Numbered from the stretch's first letter, positions 54,372 to 63,565 are shown. The stretch is DNA of 64,000 nucleotides from CAVSLM01 sp963728895 (GCA_963728895.1 CAVSLM010000012.1:1-64000); one strand, 5' to 3'. The notes: generated by a model not told the origin, from the letters alone. Numbers and translations: made by a program.

Positions 54372-54749
54372 ACGGCCGGCGAGGGCGACGGCAACGTCAC
54401 CTACGGCGAAGCCTTCACCGTACAGCCGTTCGGCAACAGCCTGGTGGTGAACACCCTGACCGGGCAGCAGATCTACACCTGCCGAACCAGCAATGGGGCA
54501 CGCAGCAGTTCGCCGACGGCGGCCGCACGCTGCAGGTCTCCCATGGCTTCACCTACAGGCACACCTTCTTCCCGAATGTGAGCCCGCTCGGGAGCGACTA
54601 CGTGTGCGACGGCTCGGTGACGATCGAAGGCACACCCGTGGACAAGGCCGCGACCTACCAGGTGACCATGAACTCCTTCCTCGCAGCCTCCAAGGTCCCG
54701 AAGGACAACCGACCGGAATTCAGGCCGGCAGATTTTCGAGTAGGCTGAT
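54372..54749 (+). pseudogene. 5'-nucleotidase C-terminal domain fragment
   Basis: GDGNVTYGEAFTVQPFGNSL with LTGQQIYTC, FADGGRTLQVSHGFTY and a VDKAATYQVTMNSFLA end match the substrate-binding C-terminal domain of UshA-like 5'-nucleotidases. The metallophosphatase half and a start are missing, and at least one frameshift lies near 54,485 where LEQQWG would be expected. Confidence 0.65.
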
Positions 54750-54810
54750 CTCTTGAAATCCGCGAAATCGGATACGCTGATCTTGAGACTGACCGGCCGG
54801 GGAGAACGTG

Positions 54811-55464
54811 ATGAAACAGCTGCTGACACTTCGCAACACCGTGCGCGATCGCCTGCTCGATACCCGGACGGTCCGCTCGGTGCTCGACGGAACGGTTTCT
54901 CGCACACGCTATGCGCGCTACCTCATGAACGTGTACCAGTACGCGCGGCACAGTCCCGTGGTCATTGCGCTGGCGGCTTCCCGCTGTATGGGCTCACATC
55001 CGAACCTGGCGAAATATCTGCTCGTGCATGCGGAGGAGGAGCGCGGGCACGACCTGTGGGCCCTGGCCGATCTGCGCGAGCTGGGCGTCGAGGAACACGA
55101 GGCACGCAGCCGCTTTCCGGTGCCGGCCTGCAGCGCCAAGATCGCCATGATGTACTACACGGCGGGCTATGCGAATCCCGTCGGCTTGTTCGGCTGGCTC
55201 TATGTCCTCGAGGCCATGGGCGACGATCTGGGCTCCACCATCGCCCGCCGGCTGGACGAAGGGTTGCAGCTTCAGGGCAGGGCGCTGCGCTTCCTCGCGG
55301 GGCACGGGGTGAACGACGTCGAGCATACGGCCGGACTCACCGAGCAGATCGGCGCGCATGTGCGGGCGCCGCAGGATCTCGACGACGTTCATCACGTCGG
55401 CGTGGTAGTCGGCGATCTGTACGTCAGGATGTTCGACGAGATCTACGACGAGGCATCCGGGTGA
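54811..55464 (+). CDS. Haem-oxygenase-like (TenA/di-iron) redox protein
   Basis: A 217-residue all-helical protein of the iron-containing redox enzyme / haem-oxygenase-like superfamily. The potential metal residues are in LLVHAEEERGHDLWAL near residue 75, and a later HHVGVVVGDLYVRMFDEIY. The start ATG at 54811 has GGGGAG six bases upstream; a GTG at 54808 directly precedes it. Substrate unknown. The stop overlaps the start of the next gene by four bases (GTGA), so the two are translated together. Related di-iron folds act in small-molecule oxidation and N-oxygenation, but no specific activity can be assigned. Confidence 0.75.
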   Translation: MKQLLTLRNTVRDRLLDTRTVRSVLDGTVSRTRYARYLMNVYQYARHSPVVIALAASRCMGSHPNLAKYLLVHAEEERGHDLWALADLRELGVEEHEARSRFPVPACSAKIAMMYYTAGYANPVGLFGWLYVLEAMGDDLGSTIARRLDEGLQLQGRALRFLAGHGVNDVEHTAGLTEQIGAHVRAPQDLDDVHHVGVVVGDLYVRMFDEIYDEASG

Positions 55465-56609
55465 GCACCCGCGTCGGAATCGCCGGGAGCGAGGAGGAAA
55501 GAAACGCGGTCTACGCGTTTCGCTATCGGGTCTATGTGGAAGAGCTCCAACTTTCGCCGCCGGAGGCGGATCACGCACGCCGCCAGCTGCGTGACCCCCT
55601 GGACGATGTTGGCATCGCCTTTGCCATCTGGCGCGACGACCGGGTCGTGGGGTCGTTGCGGACCGTGCATCTGGCGGACCTGGCCGATCCCCGGATGCTC
55701 ATCGACAAGTTCGAGCTCGGGCCGGCGCTGGCTGGTTTCGCCGCCGGTGCCATCGTCACCACCTCGCGCTTCATGCTCGACCCCAAAGTCCGCCATGGAC
55801 GGGCCATCTACGACATGATGGAGGCGGCGTACCAGGACGCCATGCGGCGCGGCGTTCGCCTGAACTACGGCGATTGCAGCCCGCATCTGTTGCCGTTCTA
55901 CGAGCATCTGGGTTACCGGCGCTACACCCGCGCCTACAACGACACGAGCTACGGCTACAAGCTGCCGATCCTGATGCTGACCCGCGACCATGCTTGGTTC
56001 GAGCGGGTCGGCTCTCCGCTGGCGCGGGTCGTCGCCCGGCATGCCGATGACGCCGACGCGCGTGCCTGGTTCCGGGCGACCTACCCGGCTTTCGCGGATG
56101 TCGAGAGCGCGGCCTTTCTGCCCGAAGGCGCGTTCTTCGATCTCCTCCAGGAGCGTGTGGGCAGCGATCCCCTGCACCGTCTTTCGGTGCTCGCCGGTCT
56201 GGAGCGTGATGAAGCCCAGCGTTTTCTCGACCAGGCGACCCTGATCCGCGCGCAGAAGGGCGATCGCATCGTGTGCCAGGGCGAACGCGATGAAACCGTC
56301 TACGTCCTGCTGTCGGGGATCACGGAAGTGGTGAAGGAGGAGAATCCGGACTGCCCGCTGCGCGTGCTGGGCGCGGGCGACACGTTCGGGGAAATCGGCT
56401 TTCTCACCAACGTGGCACGTACGGCCAACGTCATCGCCTGTTCGCCCTGCGAGGTGCTGGTGCTGTCCAGCGATTTCCTGCAACGCTTTCTGCGCAAGCA
56501 CCCGGAAACCGCGGCCAAGGTGCTTCTGAACCTCGCCCGCAGCCTTGCCGGTCTGCTCGCGAGCGCCGGCGAGCGCCCCCCGGCGCCCAGGACGCTTTCA
56601 GGCAGTTGA
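55461..56609 (+). CDS. GNAT (FeeM-like) acyltransferase fused to a cyclic-nucleotide-binding domain
   Basis: A 382-residue fusion starting at GTG 55461. Residues 1-~190 form a GNAT-like acyltransferase with FRYRVYVEELQLSPPEADH and ATTSRFML-like TTSRFMLDPKVRHGR, as in FeeM N-acyl amino acid synthases and the PEP-CTERM-associated acyltransferases. Residues ~255-370 are a CRP/PKA-type cNMP domain (GDRIVCQGERDETVYVLLSG, GDTFGEIGFLTNVARTANVI). The fusion suggests acylation controlled by cAMP or c-di-GMP. It overlaps the haem-oxygenase-like gene by four bases, so a joint pathway is likely. Confidence 0.85.
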   Translation: MSTRVGIAGSEEERNAVYAFRYRVYVEELQLSPPEADHARRQLRDPLDDVGIAFAIWRDDRVVGSLRTVHLADLADPRMLIDKFELGPALAGFAAGAIVTTSRFMLDPKVRHGRAIYDMMEAAYQDAMRRGVRLNYGDCSPHLLPFYEHLGYRRYTRAYNDTSYGYKLPILMLTRDHAWFERVGSPLARVVARHADDADARAWFRATYPAFADVESAAFLPEGAFFDLLQERVGSDPLHRLSVLAGLERDEAQRFLDQATLIRAQKGDRIVCQGERDETVYVLLSGITEVVKEENPDCPLRVLGAGDTFGEIGFLTNVARTANVIACSPCEVLVLSSDFLQRFLRKHPETAAKVLLNLARSLAGLLASAGERPPAPRTLSGS

Positions 56610-56936
56610 CTGTCGCATGCTGGTCGGATCAGCAGCGTGAACCGGAGTGGTCCCGATGGCGAGTATAGGAGAGAGCGCGGCACAGGGCGTGCGGCAGCCC
56701 CGACCGGCAGTCGGGGTGATGGCCCCTCTGGCGAAGGGGATCCTTGCGACTCGCCGCGCCCCGGGAATCTGCGCCTGACCTGCGCCGGTGCGCACCTGCC
56801 CGGGAGCACGGCTCCAAGTGACGGTCGCGCCGGTCGGGTCACCGGAAATGCCACATCGAAGTTCAGGCTTTGCTAAAGTATGCGCCGGCGCATTGCGCCC
56901 GCTCGACACGAGATCGACGACAAAGGAGAAGTCTTC
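56610..56936. other. Intergenic region before glgB, no gene seen
   Basis: No reading frame, repeat or RNA is recognised. The last part contains AAAGGAG before the glgB start. Confidence 0.4.
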
Positions 56937-59108
56937 ATGAACAGCCGTGAGCTCAGCCCCGATCTGCAGCGCATCATCGAGGCCCGCCATCATGATCCCT
57001 TCCAGGTGCTGGGCAGGCATCCCTCAGCCGGCCTCGCAGCCGTACGGGTCCACATTCCGCAAGCGAGCGAGGTCACCATTGCCGAAGGGCCGTGGCCGAT
57101 GCAGCGCATCGGCGACACCGATCTGTTCGAATGGCAGGGCGATCCGGACAGCGTGCCGAACCGCTATCGCATCATCTGGCGCGACGACCAGCACCGCGAG
57201 CACATCGCCCACGACCCCTACAGCTTCCCGCCCCAGCTTTCGGACTACGACCTGCACCTGTTCGGCGAAGGCAACCACTGGCACGCCTACCGCATCCTGG
57301 GCGCGCATCCGCATGAGGTGGGCGGCGTCGCCGGCGTGCTGTTCGGCGTGTGGGCGCCCAATGCCGAACGCGTCAGCGTGGTCGGCGACTTCAACAACTG
57401 GGATGGCCGGCGCCACCCCATGCGGGTGCGCGGCGGCAGCGGGGTGTGGGAGCTGTTCATTCCCGACCTGGGTCCCGGCGCGCTCTACAAGTTCGAGATC
57501 CGCAACCGTGCCAGCGGCGAGGTGCTGCTGAAAGCCGATCCCTACGGACAGCGCTTCGAGCTGCGCCCCGGGACGGCCTCCATCATCGCCGAGCAGTCCG
57601 GCTATGAGTGGCAGGACCAGGGTTGGCTGCGCAAGCGTGCCGCCGCAGACTGGCAGCACGAGCCCATGTCGATCTACGAGGTACATCTCGGCTCCTGGCA
57701 GCGCGGGCCCGAGGGCGAATTCCTCGACTATCGCGAGCTCGCGCGGCGCCTGGTCGCGCATGTGAACAACATGGGCTTCAGCCACATCGAGCTGCTGCCC
57801 ATCACCGAGCACCCCTACGATCCTTCCTGGGGCTACCAGACGACGGGCTATTACGCGCCGAGCAGCCGCTACGGGCAACCCGAGGACTTCCGCTACTTCG
57901 TCGATCTCTGCCATCAGCACGGCATCGGCGTCATCATCGACTGGGTTCCGGCACATTTCCCCAAGGACGGCCACGGTCTGGCACGTTTCGACGGCAGCGC
58001 CCTCTACGAGCACGAGGACCCGCGCCGCGGCGAGCACCTGGACTGGTCGACCCTGATCTACAACTACGGCCGCAACGAGGTGCGCAACTTCCTGCTCTCG
58101 AGCGCCCTTTACTGGGTGGAGGAGTTCCACATCGATGGCCTGCGCGTCGACGCCGTCGCCTCGATGCTGTACCTGGACTACTCGCGCACCGAATGGATCC
58201 CCAATCAGTACGGCGGTCGCGAGAACCTCGAGGCCATCGACTTCCTGCGCCAGCTCAACACCGTGATACACGGTGCGCATCCCGGCGTGCTGACCTTCGC
58301 CGAGGAATCCACCTCCTGGCCGCAGGTCAGCCGTCCGGTCTACCTGGGGGGTCTCGGTTTCGACATCAAATGGAACATGGGCTGGATGAACGACACCTTG
58401 AGCTACATCTCCCAGAATCCCGTGCACCGGCGCTACCACCACAACATGCTGACCTTCAGCATGCTCTACGCCTTCACGGAGAATTTCCTGCTGCCGTTCT
58501 CGCACGACGAGGTCGTCCACGGCAAGCAGTCGATGCTGCACAAGATGCCTGGCGACGAGTGGCAGAAGTTCGCCAACCTGCGTGCGCTCTACGCCTACAT
58601 GTTCACGCACCCGGGCAAGAAGCTGCTGTTCATGGGCACGGAGTTCGGACAGGGCCTGGAATGGACCAGCTCACAGACGCTCGACTGGTACGTGCTGGAC
58701 TACGCCTTCCACCGGGGCGTGCGTGATCTGGTGTGCGATCTGAACCGCCTGTACCACCACAGCAACGCCCTGTATCGCTATGAGTTCGACTGGCGCGGTT
58801 TCGAATGGCTCGACTGCAACGATGCCGATCAGTCGGTGCTGGCCTTCGTGCGCCGCGCCGACGATGACTTCCTGGTGGTGGTCGTCAACTTCACCCCGGT
58901 GCCGCGACTCGGCTATCGCATCGGGGTGCCGGCCGCCGGTCGCTACGAGGAGATCCTGAACACCGACTCCGCGTATTACGGCGGCAGCAACGTGGGCAAC
59001 GGCTCAGACGAGCTGTTCGCACAAGAGTGGCCGTGGATGAACCGGCCGTACTCGCTGGCCGTGACCCTTCCGCCGCTCGCGACCATCGTGCTGCGGCCGC
59101 GGGGCTAA
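56937..59108 (+). CDS. glgB: 1,4-alpha-glucan branching enzyme
   Basis: A 723-residue GH13 enzyme that cuts alpha-1,4 glucan and re-attaches it as alpha-1,6 branches in glycogen. It has an N-terminal extension domain (residues 1-110), a CBM48 module (VWAPNAERVSVVGDFNNWDG), and the catalytic barrel with D405 (LRVDAVASMLYLDY), E456 (FAEESTSWP) and the late HDEVVHGKQS. Length and numbering match E. coli GlgB. The start ATG at 56937 follows AAAGGAG. No other glg gene is in the window. Confidence 0.97.
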   Translation: MNSRELSPDLQRIIEARHHDPFQVLGRHPSAGLAAVRVHIPQASEVTIAEGPWPMQRIGDTDLFEWQGDPDSVPNRYRIIWRDDQHREHIAHDPYSFPPQLSDYDLHLFGEGNHWHAYRILGAHPHEVGGVAGVLFGVWAPNAERVSVVGDFNNWDGRRHPMRVRGGSGVWELFIPDLGPGALYKFEIRNRASGEVLLKADPYGQRFELRPGTASIIAEQSGYEWQDQGWLRKRAAADWQHEPMSIYEVHLGSWQRGPEGEFLDYRELARRLVAHVNNMGFSHIELLPITEHPYDPSWGYQTTGYYAPSSRYGQPEDFRYFVDLCHQHGIGVIIDWVPAHFPKDGHGLARFDGSALYEHEDPRRGEHLDWSTLIYNYGRNEVRNFLLSSALYWVEEFHIDGLRVDAVASMLYLDYSRTEWIPNQYGGRENLEAIDFLRQLNTVIHGAHPGVLTFAEESTSWPQVSRPVYLGGLGFDIKWNMGWMNDTLSYISQNPVHRRYHHNMLTFSMLYAFTENFLLPFSHDEVVHGKQSMLHKMPGDEWQKFANLRALYAYMFTHPGKKLLFMGTEFGQGLEWTSSQTLDWYVLDYAFHRGVRDLVCDLNRLYHHSNALYRYEFDWRGFEWLDCNDADQSVLAFVRRADDDFLVVVVNFTPVPRLGYRIGVPAAGRYEEILNTDSAYYGGSNVGNGSDELFAQEWPWMNRPYSLAVTLPPLATIVLRPRG

Positions 59109-59179
59109 CCCGGTCGGACGGCGGCAACATCGCCCGAGGGAACATCCGGTTCCCCGCGCACGACAGGTCGAACCACGAC

Positions 59180-59232
59180 CCTGTGGGAGCGTCGCTCCCG
59201 GCGGCGCGATCGCGGCCCGCAGGGCCGCGTTG
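59180..59232. repeat. GGAGCGTCGCTCC palindromic repeat
   Basis: Same unit as at 11616-11664 and 28142-28402: CTGTGGGAGCGTCGCTCCCGG followed by GCGGCCCGCAGGGCCGC. It sits between glgB and nikR where it could act as a bidirectional terminator-like structure. Confidence 0.8.
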
Positions 59233-59286
59233 CCGGGAACCCCCTGCGAAGCTCGAAGTCGGCGGCGCCGCGCGAACCGACTGTGC

Positions 59287-59715
59287 TCAGTCGTGATGGT
59301 GATGGTAGGGCGGCACGCCGCCGGGGATCAGGTGCAGGCGGCCATGGCGTACGCCGGTGCTGGCGGAGGTCGCGTCCGAGAAGGCACGCACCTCGCGGGT
59401 AGGCCCGTGCAGGATCACCGTCTCCAGGCAGTTGTCGGCATCGATGTGCACGTGCAGGGTGGAAACGGCGAGATGATGGTGCTCGTGCTGGGCACGGGTA
59501 AGGCGGCTCGCCAGCTCGCGCTCGTGGTGATTGTACACATAGGTGAGAACGCCGAACGAGGCGGTCTGATCCTCCTGCTCAATGCGTTCCTCCTCGAGCG
59601 CCTCGCGCACCAGGTCGCGAATGGCCTCTGAGCGATTGCTGTAGCCGCGTCGTGCGATCAGGGCGTCGAAGCGCGCGGCGAGCTCATCGTCCATCGAGAT
59701 GGTGATTCTTTCCAC
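59287..59715 (-). CDS. nikR: Nickel-responsive transcriptional regulator NikR
   Basis: A 142-residue ribbon-helix-helix regulator. The N-terminal RHH domain reads VERITISMDDELAARFDALI and SNRSEAIRDLVREAL. The C-terminal ACT-like domain carries nickel ligands in HVHIDADNCLE (two His and a Cys) with a His further up in RAQHEHHH. A GTG start at 59715 preceded by GAGGAGGG gives the exact family length; the open frame to 59793 is not needed. The gene is divergent from the cbiM-type transporter operon, which it probably represses when nickel is plentiful. The C-terminus HHHHD may bind extra metal. Confidence 0.93.
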   Translation of the reverse strand: MERITISMDDELAARFDALIARRGYSNRSEAIRDLVREALEEERIEQEDQTASFGVLTYVYNHHERELASRLTRAQHEHHHLAVSTLHVHIDADNCLETVILHGPTREVRAFSDATSASTGVRHGRLHLIPGGVPPYHHHHD

Positions 59716-59755
59716 TGCGCGCCCTCCTCGAATGCGTCGGCCCGGTGATTCTACA

Positions 59756-59784
59756 TTGACAGCCCTGGCGGCCGCGGCTAGAGT
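59756..59784 (+). promoter_or_regulatory. Predicted sigma-70 promoter of the nickel/cobalt transporter operon
   Basis: TTGACA (59756-59761) and TAGAGT (59779-59784) are separated by 17 bases. This is 134 bases upstream of the transporter start and inside the nikR/cbiM divergent region. A clear GTATGA-N16-TCATAC NikR box was not found; only a TCATAC half-site lies close by (about 59790). Confidence 0.5.
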
Positions 59785-59917
59785 CGCCTTCATACGAATC
59801 TGAAAATCTTCCTACGCCCGGGCACCGGAGCCCTGCCTGCGCGCGGTCGGGCAATACCAGAAGGCGAGGCGCCAACCGCGCCGCCGAGGACGAGCCGCAG
59901 AACGGAGTCGCTTGCGC

Positions 59918-60997
59918 ATGCACATTCCCGACGGCTATCTGAGCCCGGCCACCTGTGCCGCGACCTATGCGGCGGCAATCCCGTTCTGGTACCTGGCCCT
60001 GCAGCGCATCGAGCGCCTGTTGCACACCCGCATGGTGCCCATGCTGGCGCTGGCCTCCGCCTTCGCGTTCGTCGTGATGATGTTCAACCTGCCGCTGCCG
60101 GGCGGCACCACCGGCCACGCGGTGGGCGTGGGCATCGCCGCGGTGGTGCTCGGACCGTGGGCAGCGATGGTCGCCATCTCGACCGCCCTGCTGATCCAGG
60201 CCGTGTTCTTCGGTGACGGCGGCATCACCACCTTCGGGGCGAATTCGCTGAACATGGCGGTGGTCGGTTCCGTGGTGGCGTATTGGAGCTATCGTGCGCT
60301 CGCCGCACGGTCGGCCCTCGAGTCGAAGCGCCGGGTGGTCGCGGCCGGACTTGCCGGCTACCTTGCCATCAACGTGTCGGCGCTGCTCACCGCGCTCGAG
60401 CTCGGCATCCAACCCCTGATTGCCCACGACACTTCCGGCGCACCGCTCTATGCACCCTATCCGCTGTCGATCGCCCTGCCCGCCATGATGATGGGCCACC
60501 TGAGCTTCGCCGGACTGGCCGAGCTCCTGGTCACCGGCGGTGTCGTCGCGTATCTGCAGCGATCCCGTCCCGAACTGCTTGCGCTCTGCGCCCCCGCGCC
60601 GGGGACGGCGATCGCCGCAGCACCGGCCCGGGCCGCCTGGCGGCCATTGTGGTGGTGGCTGGCCGGGATCATGATCCTGACGCCGCTGGGACTGCTGGCC
60701 GGCGGCATCGCCTGGGGCGAATGGTCGGCAGCGGACTTTGCGGATATCGCGGTCCGACAGCAGATGCTGCAGGCCTCGGCGAACGTCGCACCGCCCGAGT
60801 CGGTGCCCCTCGGCCTCGAGCGCCTTTCGCACATCTGGACTGCACCGATTCCGGACTATGCTCCCTCCTTCCTGCACAGCGCCGGCTTCGGCTACATCAT
60901 GTCCGCCGTGGCCGGCACGGGGATGATCCTGCTGGCGTTCCTGCTGATGGCGAAAATCGCCTCGCGCAGCACCTCGTCCGGGCCGGGCATCCGTTAA
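59918..60997 (+). CDS. cbiM: CbiM/NikM-type ECF transporter substrate-binding membrane protein
   Basis: A 359-residue membrane protein that selects Ni2+ or Co2+. The metal-binding N-terminus MHIPDGYLSP is exact, so the second Met (59918) is the true start. Family motifs include LPLPGGTTGHAVGVG, FGDGGITTFGANSLNM and INVSALLTALELG. The C-terminal ~130 residues form a fused NikN/PDGLE-like part with a periplasmic loop and final helix (SAVAGTGMILLAFLLMAKI). The nickel regulator nikR next door argues for nickel transport. It heads an operon with the T and A components. Confidence 0.9.
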   Translation: MHIPDGYLSPATCAATYAAAIPFWYLALQRIERLLHTRMVPMLALASAFAFVVMMFNLPLPGGTTGHAVGVGIAAVVLGPWAAMVAISTALLIQAVFFGDGGITTFGANSLNMAVVGSVVAYWSYRALAARSALESKRRVVAAGLAGYLAINVSALLTALELGIQPLIAHDTSGAPLYAPYPLSIALPAMMMGHLSFAGLAELLVTGGVVAYLQRSRPELLALCAPAPGTAIAAAPARAAWRPLWWWLAGIMILTPLGLLAGGIAWGEWSAADFADIAVRQQMLQASANVAPPESVPLGLERLSHIWTAPIPDYAPSFLHSAGFGYIMSAVAGTGMILLAFLLMAKIASRSTSSGPGIR

Positions 60998-61008
60998 CCC
61001 CGCCTGCG

Positions 61009-61881
61009 ATGACACCAGCGCAGCGGATGCGGAAGCGGTTCCTTGCAAGCGCCAAGCCCCGGTGCGCGGCAGCGCACGACGCCGGGCACTTCACGCAACA
61101 CCTGGTCCGGGCGATGGCCCATGCCCTGGATGCCGAGTCCCTGTCGTCGCACCAGGGCCTCCTCCAGAGCCTCGACCCGCGCATCAAGCTGATCGCGCTG
61201 CTCGCCCTGATTCTCGCCGTCGTGCTCGTCACCTCGCTCATCGGTCTCGCGGCGCTGTTCGCCGTGGCCCTGGTATTGGCCTTCGCCTCCGCGATCACGG
61301 CAGCATGCCTGGCGCGCCAGGTATGGATCGGTGTGCTGCTGTTCACCGGCGTGATTGCGCTGCCCGCGCTCGTCACGGTGCCCGGAGTGGCGCTGTTCGA
61401 GCTACCGCTCCTCGGCTGGCCCGTCACGCTGCAGGGTGCGCGCAGCGCAGCCTTTCTGGTCGGGCGCGCCGAGACCTGCGCCACGCTTGCCCTCCTGCTG
61501 GTGCTGACGACGCCCTGGCCGCACGTGCTGAAGGCCCTGCGCGCGCTGGGTGTGCCGCTGGTGCTGGTGGCGGTGCTCGGCATGAGCCACCGCTATGCAT
61601 TCGTGCTGCTGCAGGGCGCCCTGCAGCTCGCCGAGGGCCGGCGCAGCCGCACCGTCGGCGCCTTGAGCGGCACCGAACGCCGGCGCGCCGTCGCCAACAC
61701 GGCCGGCGTACTGCTCGCAAGGGCTCTGCACCTGGGCAGCGAAGTACACCTGGCGATGGTGTCACGCGGCTATCGCGGCGAGGTCCGTCTGCTCGATGAT
61801 TTTCGCACCCGACCACGCGACTGGATCGGCTTGCTGGGTGCGCTGGCCGTGCCCGCGCTGGTGTTGTGGCTCCAGCGGTGA
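61009..61881 (+). CDS. cbiQ: CbiQ/NikQ-type ECF transporter T-component
   Basis: A 290-residue membrane protein that couples the S-component to the ATPase. It shows five or six hydrophobic segments (LIALLALILAVVLVTSLIGL, VWIGVLLFTGVIALPAL) and the coupling-helix motifs VLKALRALGVP and AMVSRGYRG, the conserved Ala-Arg-Gly type. The start ATG at 61009 lies 11 bases after cbiM. Its stop overlaps the next gene by four bases (GTGA). Confidence 0.9.
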   Translation: MTPAQRMRKRFLASAKPRCAAAHDAGHFTQHLVRAMAHALDAESLSSHQGLLQSLDPRIKLIALLALILAVVLVTSLIGLAALFAVALVLAFASAITAACLARQVWIGVLLFTGVIALPALVTVPGVALFELPLLGWPVTLQGARSAAFLVGRAETCATLALLLVLTTPWPHVLKALRALGVPLVLVAVLGMSHRYAFVLLQGALQLAEGRRSRTVGALSGTERRRAVANTAGVLLARALHLGSEVHLAMVSRGYRGEVRLLDDFRTRPRDWIGLLGALAVPALVLWLQR

Positions 61882-62687
61882 ACAGCTGCGCATTCCAGCT
61901 CCGCGGCGTTTGTTATGCCTATCCGCAGGTGCGCGCCCTCGACGGGCTCAGCCTGAACGTCGGGCGCGGCCGGCGCATTGCACTGCTGGGAGCCAATGGA
62001 TCGGGCAAGACGACGCTGTTGCGGCTGCTGGATGCGCTGTACTTTGCCCAGTGCGGCGAGGTGCTGGCGTTCGGTACACCGCTCACCGAAGAACGCATGC
62101 GTGAGGCGGTCAACAATTACGAGTTCCGGCGCCGCGTCGGGCTGGTGTTCCAGAATCCCGACGTCCAGCTGTTCAACCCGACGGTGTTCGACGAACTGGC
62201 CTTCGGACCGCTGCAGCTCGGCTGGCCGAAGCCGCGCATCCGCCAGCGCATCGAGGCCATGCTGGAGCTGCTCTCGATCGGGGCGCTGCGGCACCGCGCG
62301 CCGCACCGGCTGTCCGGCGGCGAGAAGAAACGCGTGGCGCTGGCTTCGGTGCTGATCATCGAGCCCGAGGTGCTGCTGCTCGATGAGCCCACCGCCGGTC
62401 TCGACCCGCAGAGCGAGCGCGAGGTCATCGACTTCCTGATCGACAGTCACGACGGCGAGCGCACCGTGGTCACCGCCACCCACGATCTCGATATCGTGCA
62501 GGACATCGCCGATTGCGCCGTCGTTCTCGCCGGCGGCAAGGTCGCCGCAGAAGCGCCACCTGCAATCCTGCTGCACGACGAGACGCTGTTGCGCTCGACC
62601 GGCCTCACGCATGCGCATCGGCGAACGGGCGCAGTCAGATCGGAACCGGGACGGCTCGCGCCCGATGCGCTTCCTGCGGGGAAATAG
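61878..62687 (+). CDS. cbiO: CbiO/NikO-type ECF transporter ATPase
   Basis: A ~269-residue ABC ATPase that powers the transporter. Walker A is GANGSGKTT, the Q-loop lies in VGLVFQNPDVQLFNPTVFDE, the signature is LSGGEKKRVALAS, and Walker B with its Glu is LLLDEPTAGLDP, followed by the H-loop in TATHDLD. The start is taken as GTG 61878, with four bases of overlap; GTG 61866 is also possible. The C-terminal tail is Pro/Arg-rich and not conserved. Confidence 0.93.
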   Translation: MNSCAFQLRGVCYAYPQVRALDGLSLNVGRGRRIALLGANGSGKTTLLRLLDALYFAQCGEVLAFGTPLTEERMREAVNNYEFRRRVGLVFQNPDVQLFNPTVFDELAFGPLQLGWPKPRIRQRIEAMLELLSIGALRHRAPHRLSGGEKKRVALASVLIIEPEVLLLDEPTAGLDPQSEREVIDFLIDSHDGERTVVTATHDLDIVQDIADCAVVLAGGKVAAEAPPAILLHDETLLRSTGLTHAHRRTGAVRSEPGRLAPDALPAGK

Positions 62688-62989
62688 GTCGCGTCACTCG
62701 CCCGGTGCGATGGCGCTCGTGCAACCTGCAGGTGGCGCGCAGGGTCTGCACGATGTCTTATGGAGCTGGGAGGCGCTCTCCGGTAGGGGCGGACCGGCGT
62801 GCTATGCTCGTGCAAGCCGTTGCCGGGTGTTGCCAGACCGACACTGTCCGGGCCGCCTGCAAACGCGCGGCCCGCGGACTGAAATCGGGGCAGGGAGCGA
62901 ATCCGATATGCACGAAGGCACGTATATATGAAATGTACCGGGAGACCCGGCTCGCCTGCTGCGCGCCTGTAGGAGCGAGCGCGGGCCGC
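62688..62989. other. Intergenic region upstream of the sigma-factor gene
   Basis: No gene is recognised. A partial TGTAGGAGCGAGCGCGGGCC (62968-62987) recalls the dispersed palindromic repeat. A promoter for the ECF sigma unit is expected here, but none is clear enough to call. Confidence 0.4.
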
Positions 62990-63565
62990 ATGGAGGAACC
63001 CGCCTTACGTGAGCTGCTCGCGGCACTCGCTGCCGGCGACGAAGATGCGCTGGCTGCGGTTTATGACGCGACCATCAACCAGGTCTATGGCCTCGCCCTG
63101 CGCATTACCGGCAAACCTGAGGAGGCCGAAGAGGCTGTGAGCGACACCTACCTGCAGGTCTGGCGCCAGGCGCCTCGCTACGAGGCCCAGCGCGGCTCCG
63201 TTCGCGGCTGGATGCTGACCCTTTGCCGCAGCCGTGCGCTCGACATCCTGCGCCGGCGCGAGCCGGCGCTCGACGGCCCCGAAGCCCAGGCCGCCTGCGA
63301 CGCGCTCGTCGACCACGATGCCGATCCCCAGGATCTGCTGCTCGCCACCGAGCACGACAGCGTGATCCGCACGGCCTTGCTCGCGTTGAGCGTTCTGCAG
63401 CGCCAGGCGCTGGCGCTGGCCTTTTTTCGCGGCTTCACCCACCAGGAGATCGCGTTGCATCTCGGTCTTCCCCTCGGTACCGTCAAGTCGCACATCCGCC
63501 GCGCCCTGAAGCTCATGCAAGAGCATCTGGAGACCGGCAACCGCACCGACGTAACCGGCGTATGA
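62990..63565 (+). CDS. ECF RNA polymerase sigma factor
   Basis: A 191-residue ECF sigma factor. Region 2 is LRELLAALAAGDEDALAAVY and EEAEEAVSDTYLQVWRQAPR, and region 4 is LALAFFRGFTHQEIALHLGL and TVKSHIRRALKLMQEHL. The start is the ATG at 62990; upstream in-frame codons give no conserved residues. It is followed with a four-base ATGA overlap by a cupin/ChrR-like gene, the usual sigma/anti-sigma order of group ECF11 (RpoE-ChrR) that responds to singlet oxygen and peroxides. Confidence 0.9.
   Translation: MEEPALRELLAALAAGDEDALAAVYDATINQVYGLALRITGKPEEAEEAVSDTYLQVWRQAPRYEAQRGSVRGWMLTLCRSRALDILRRREPALDGPEAQAACDALVDHDADPQDLLLATEHDSVIRTALLALSVLQRQALALAFFRGFTHQEIALHLGLPLGTVKSHIRRALKLMQEHLETGNRTDVTGV

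Noticed and set aside
59716..59917. A complete NikR operator (GTATGA-N16-TCATAC).
   Set aside because: Only a TCATAC half-site is visible; the second half at the right distance is missing.
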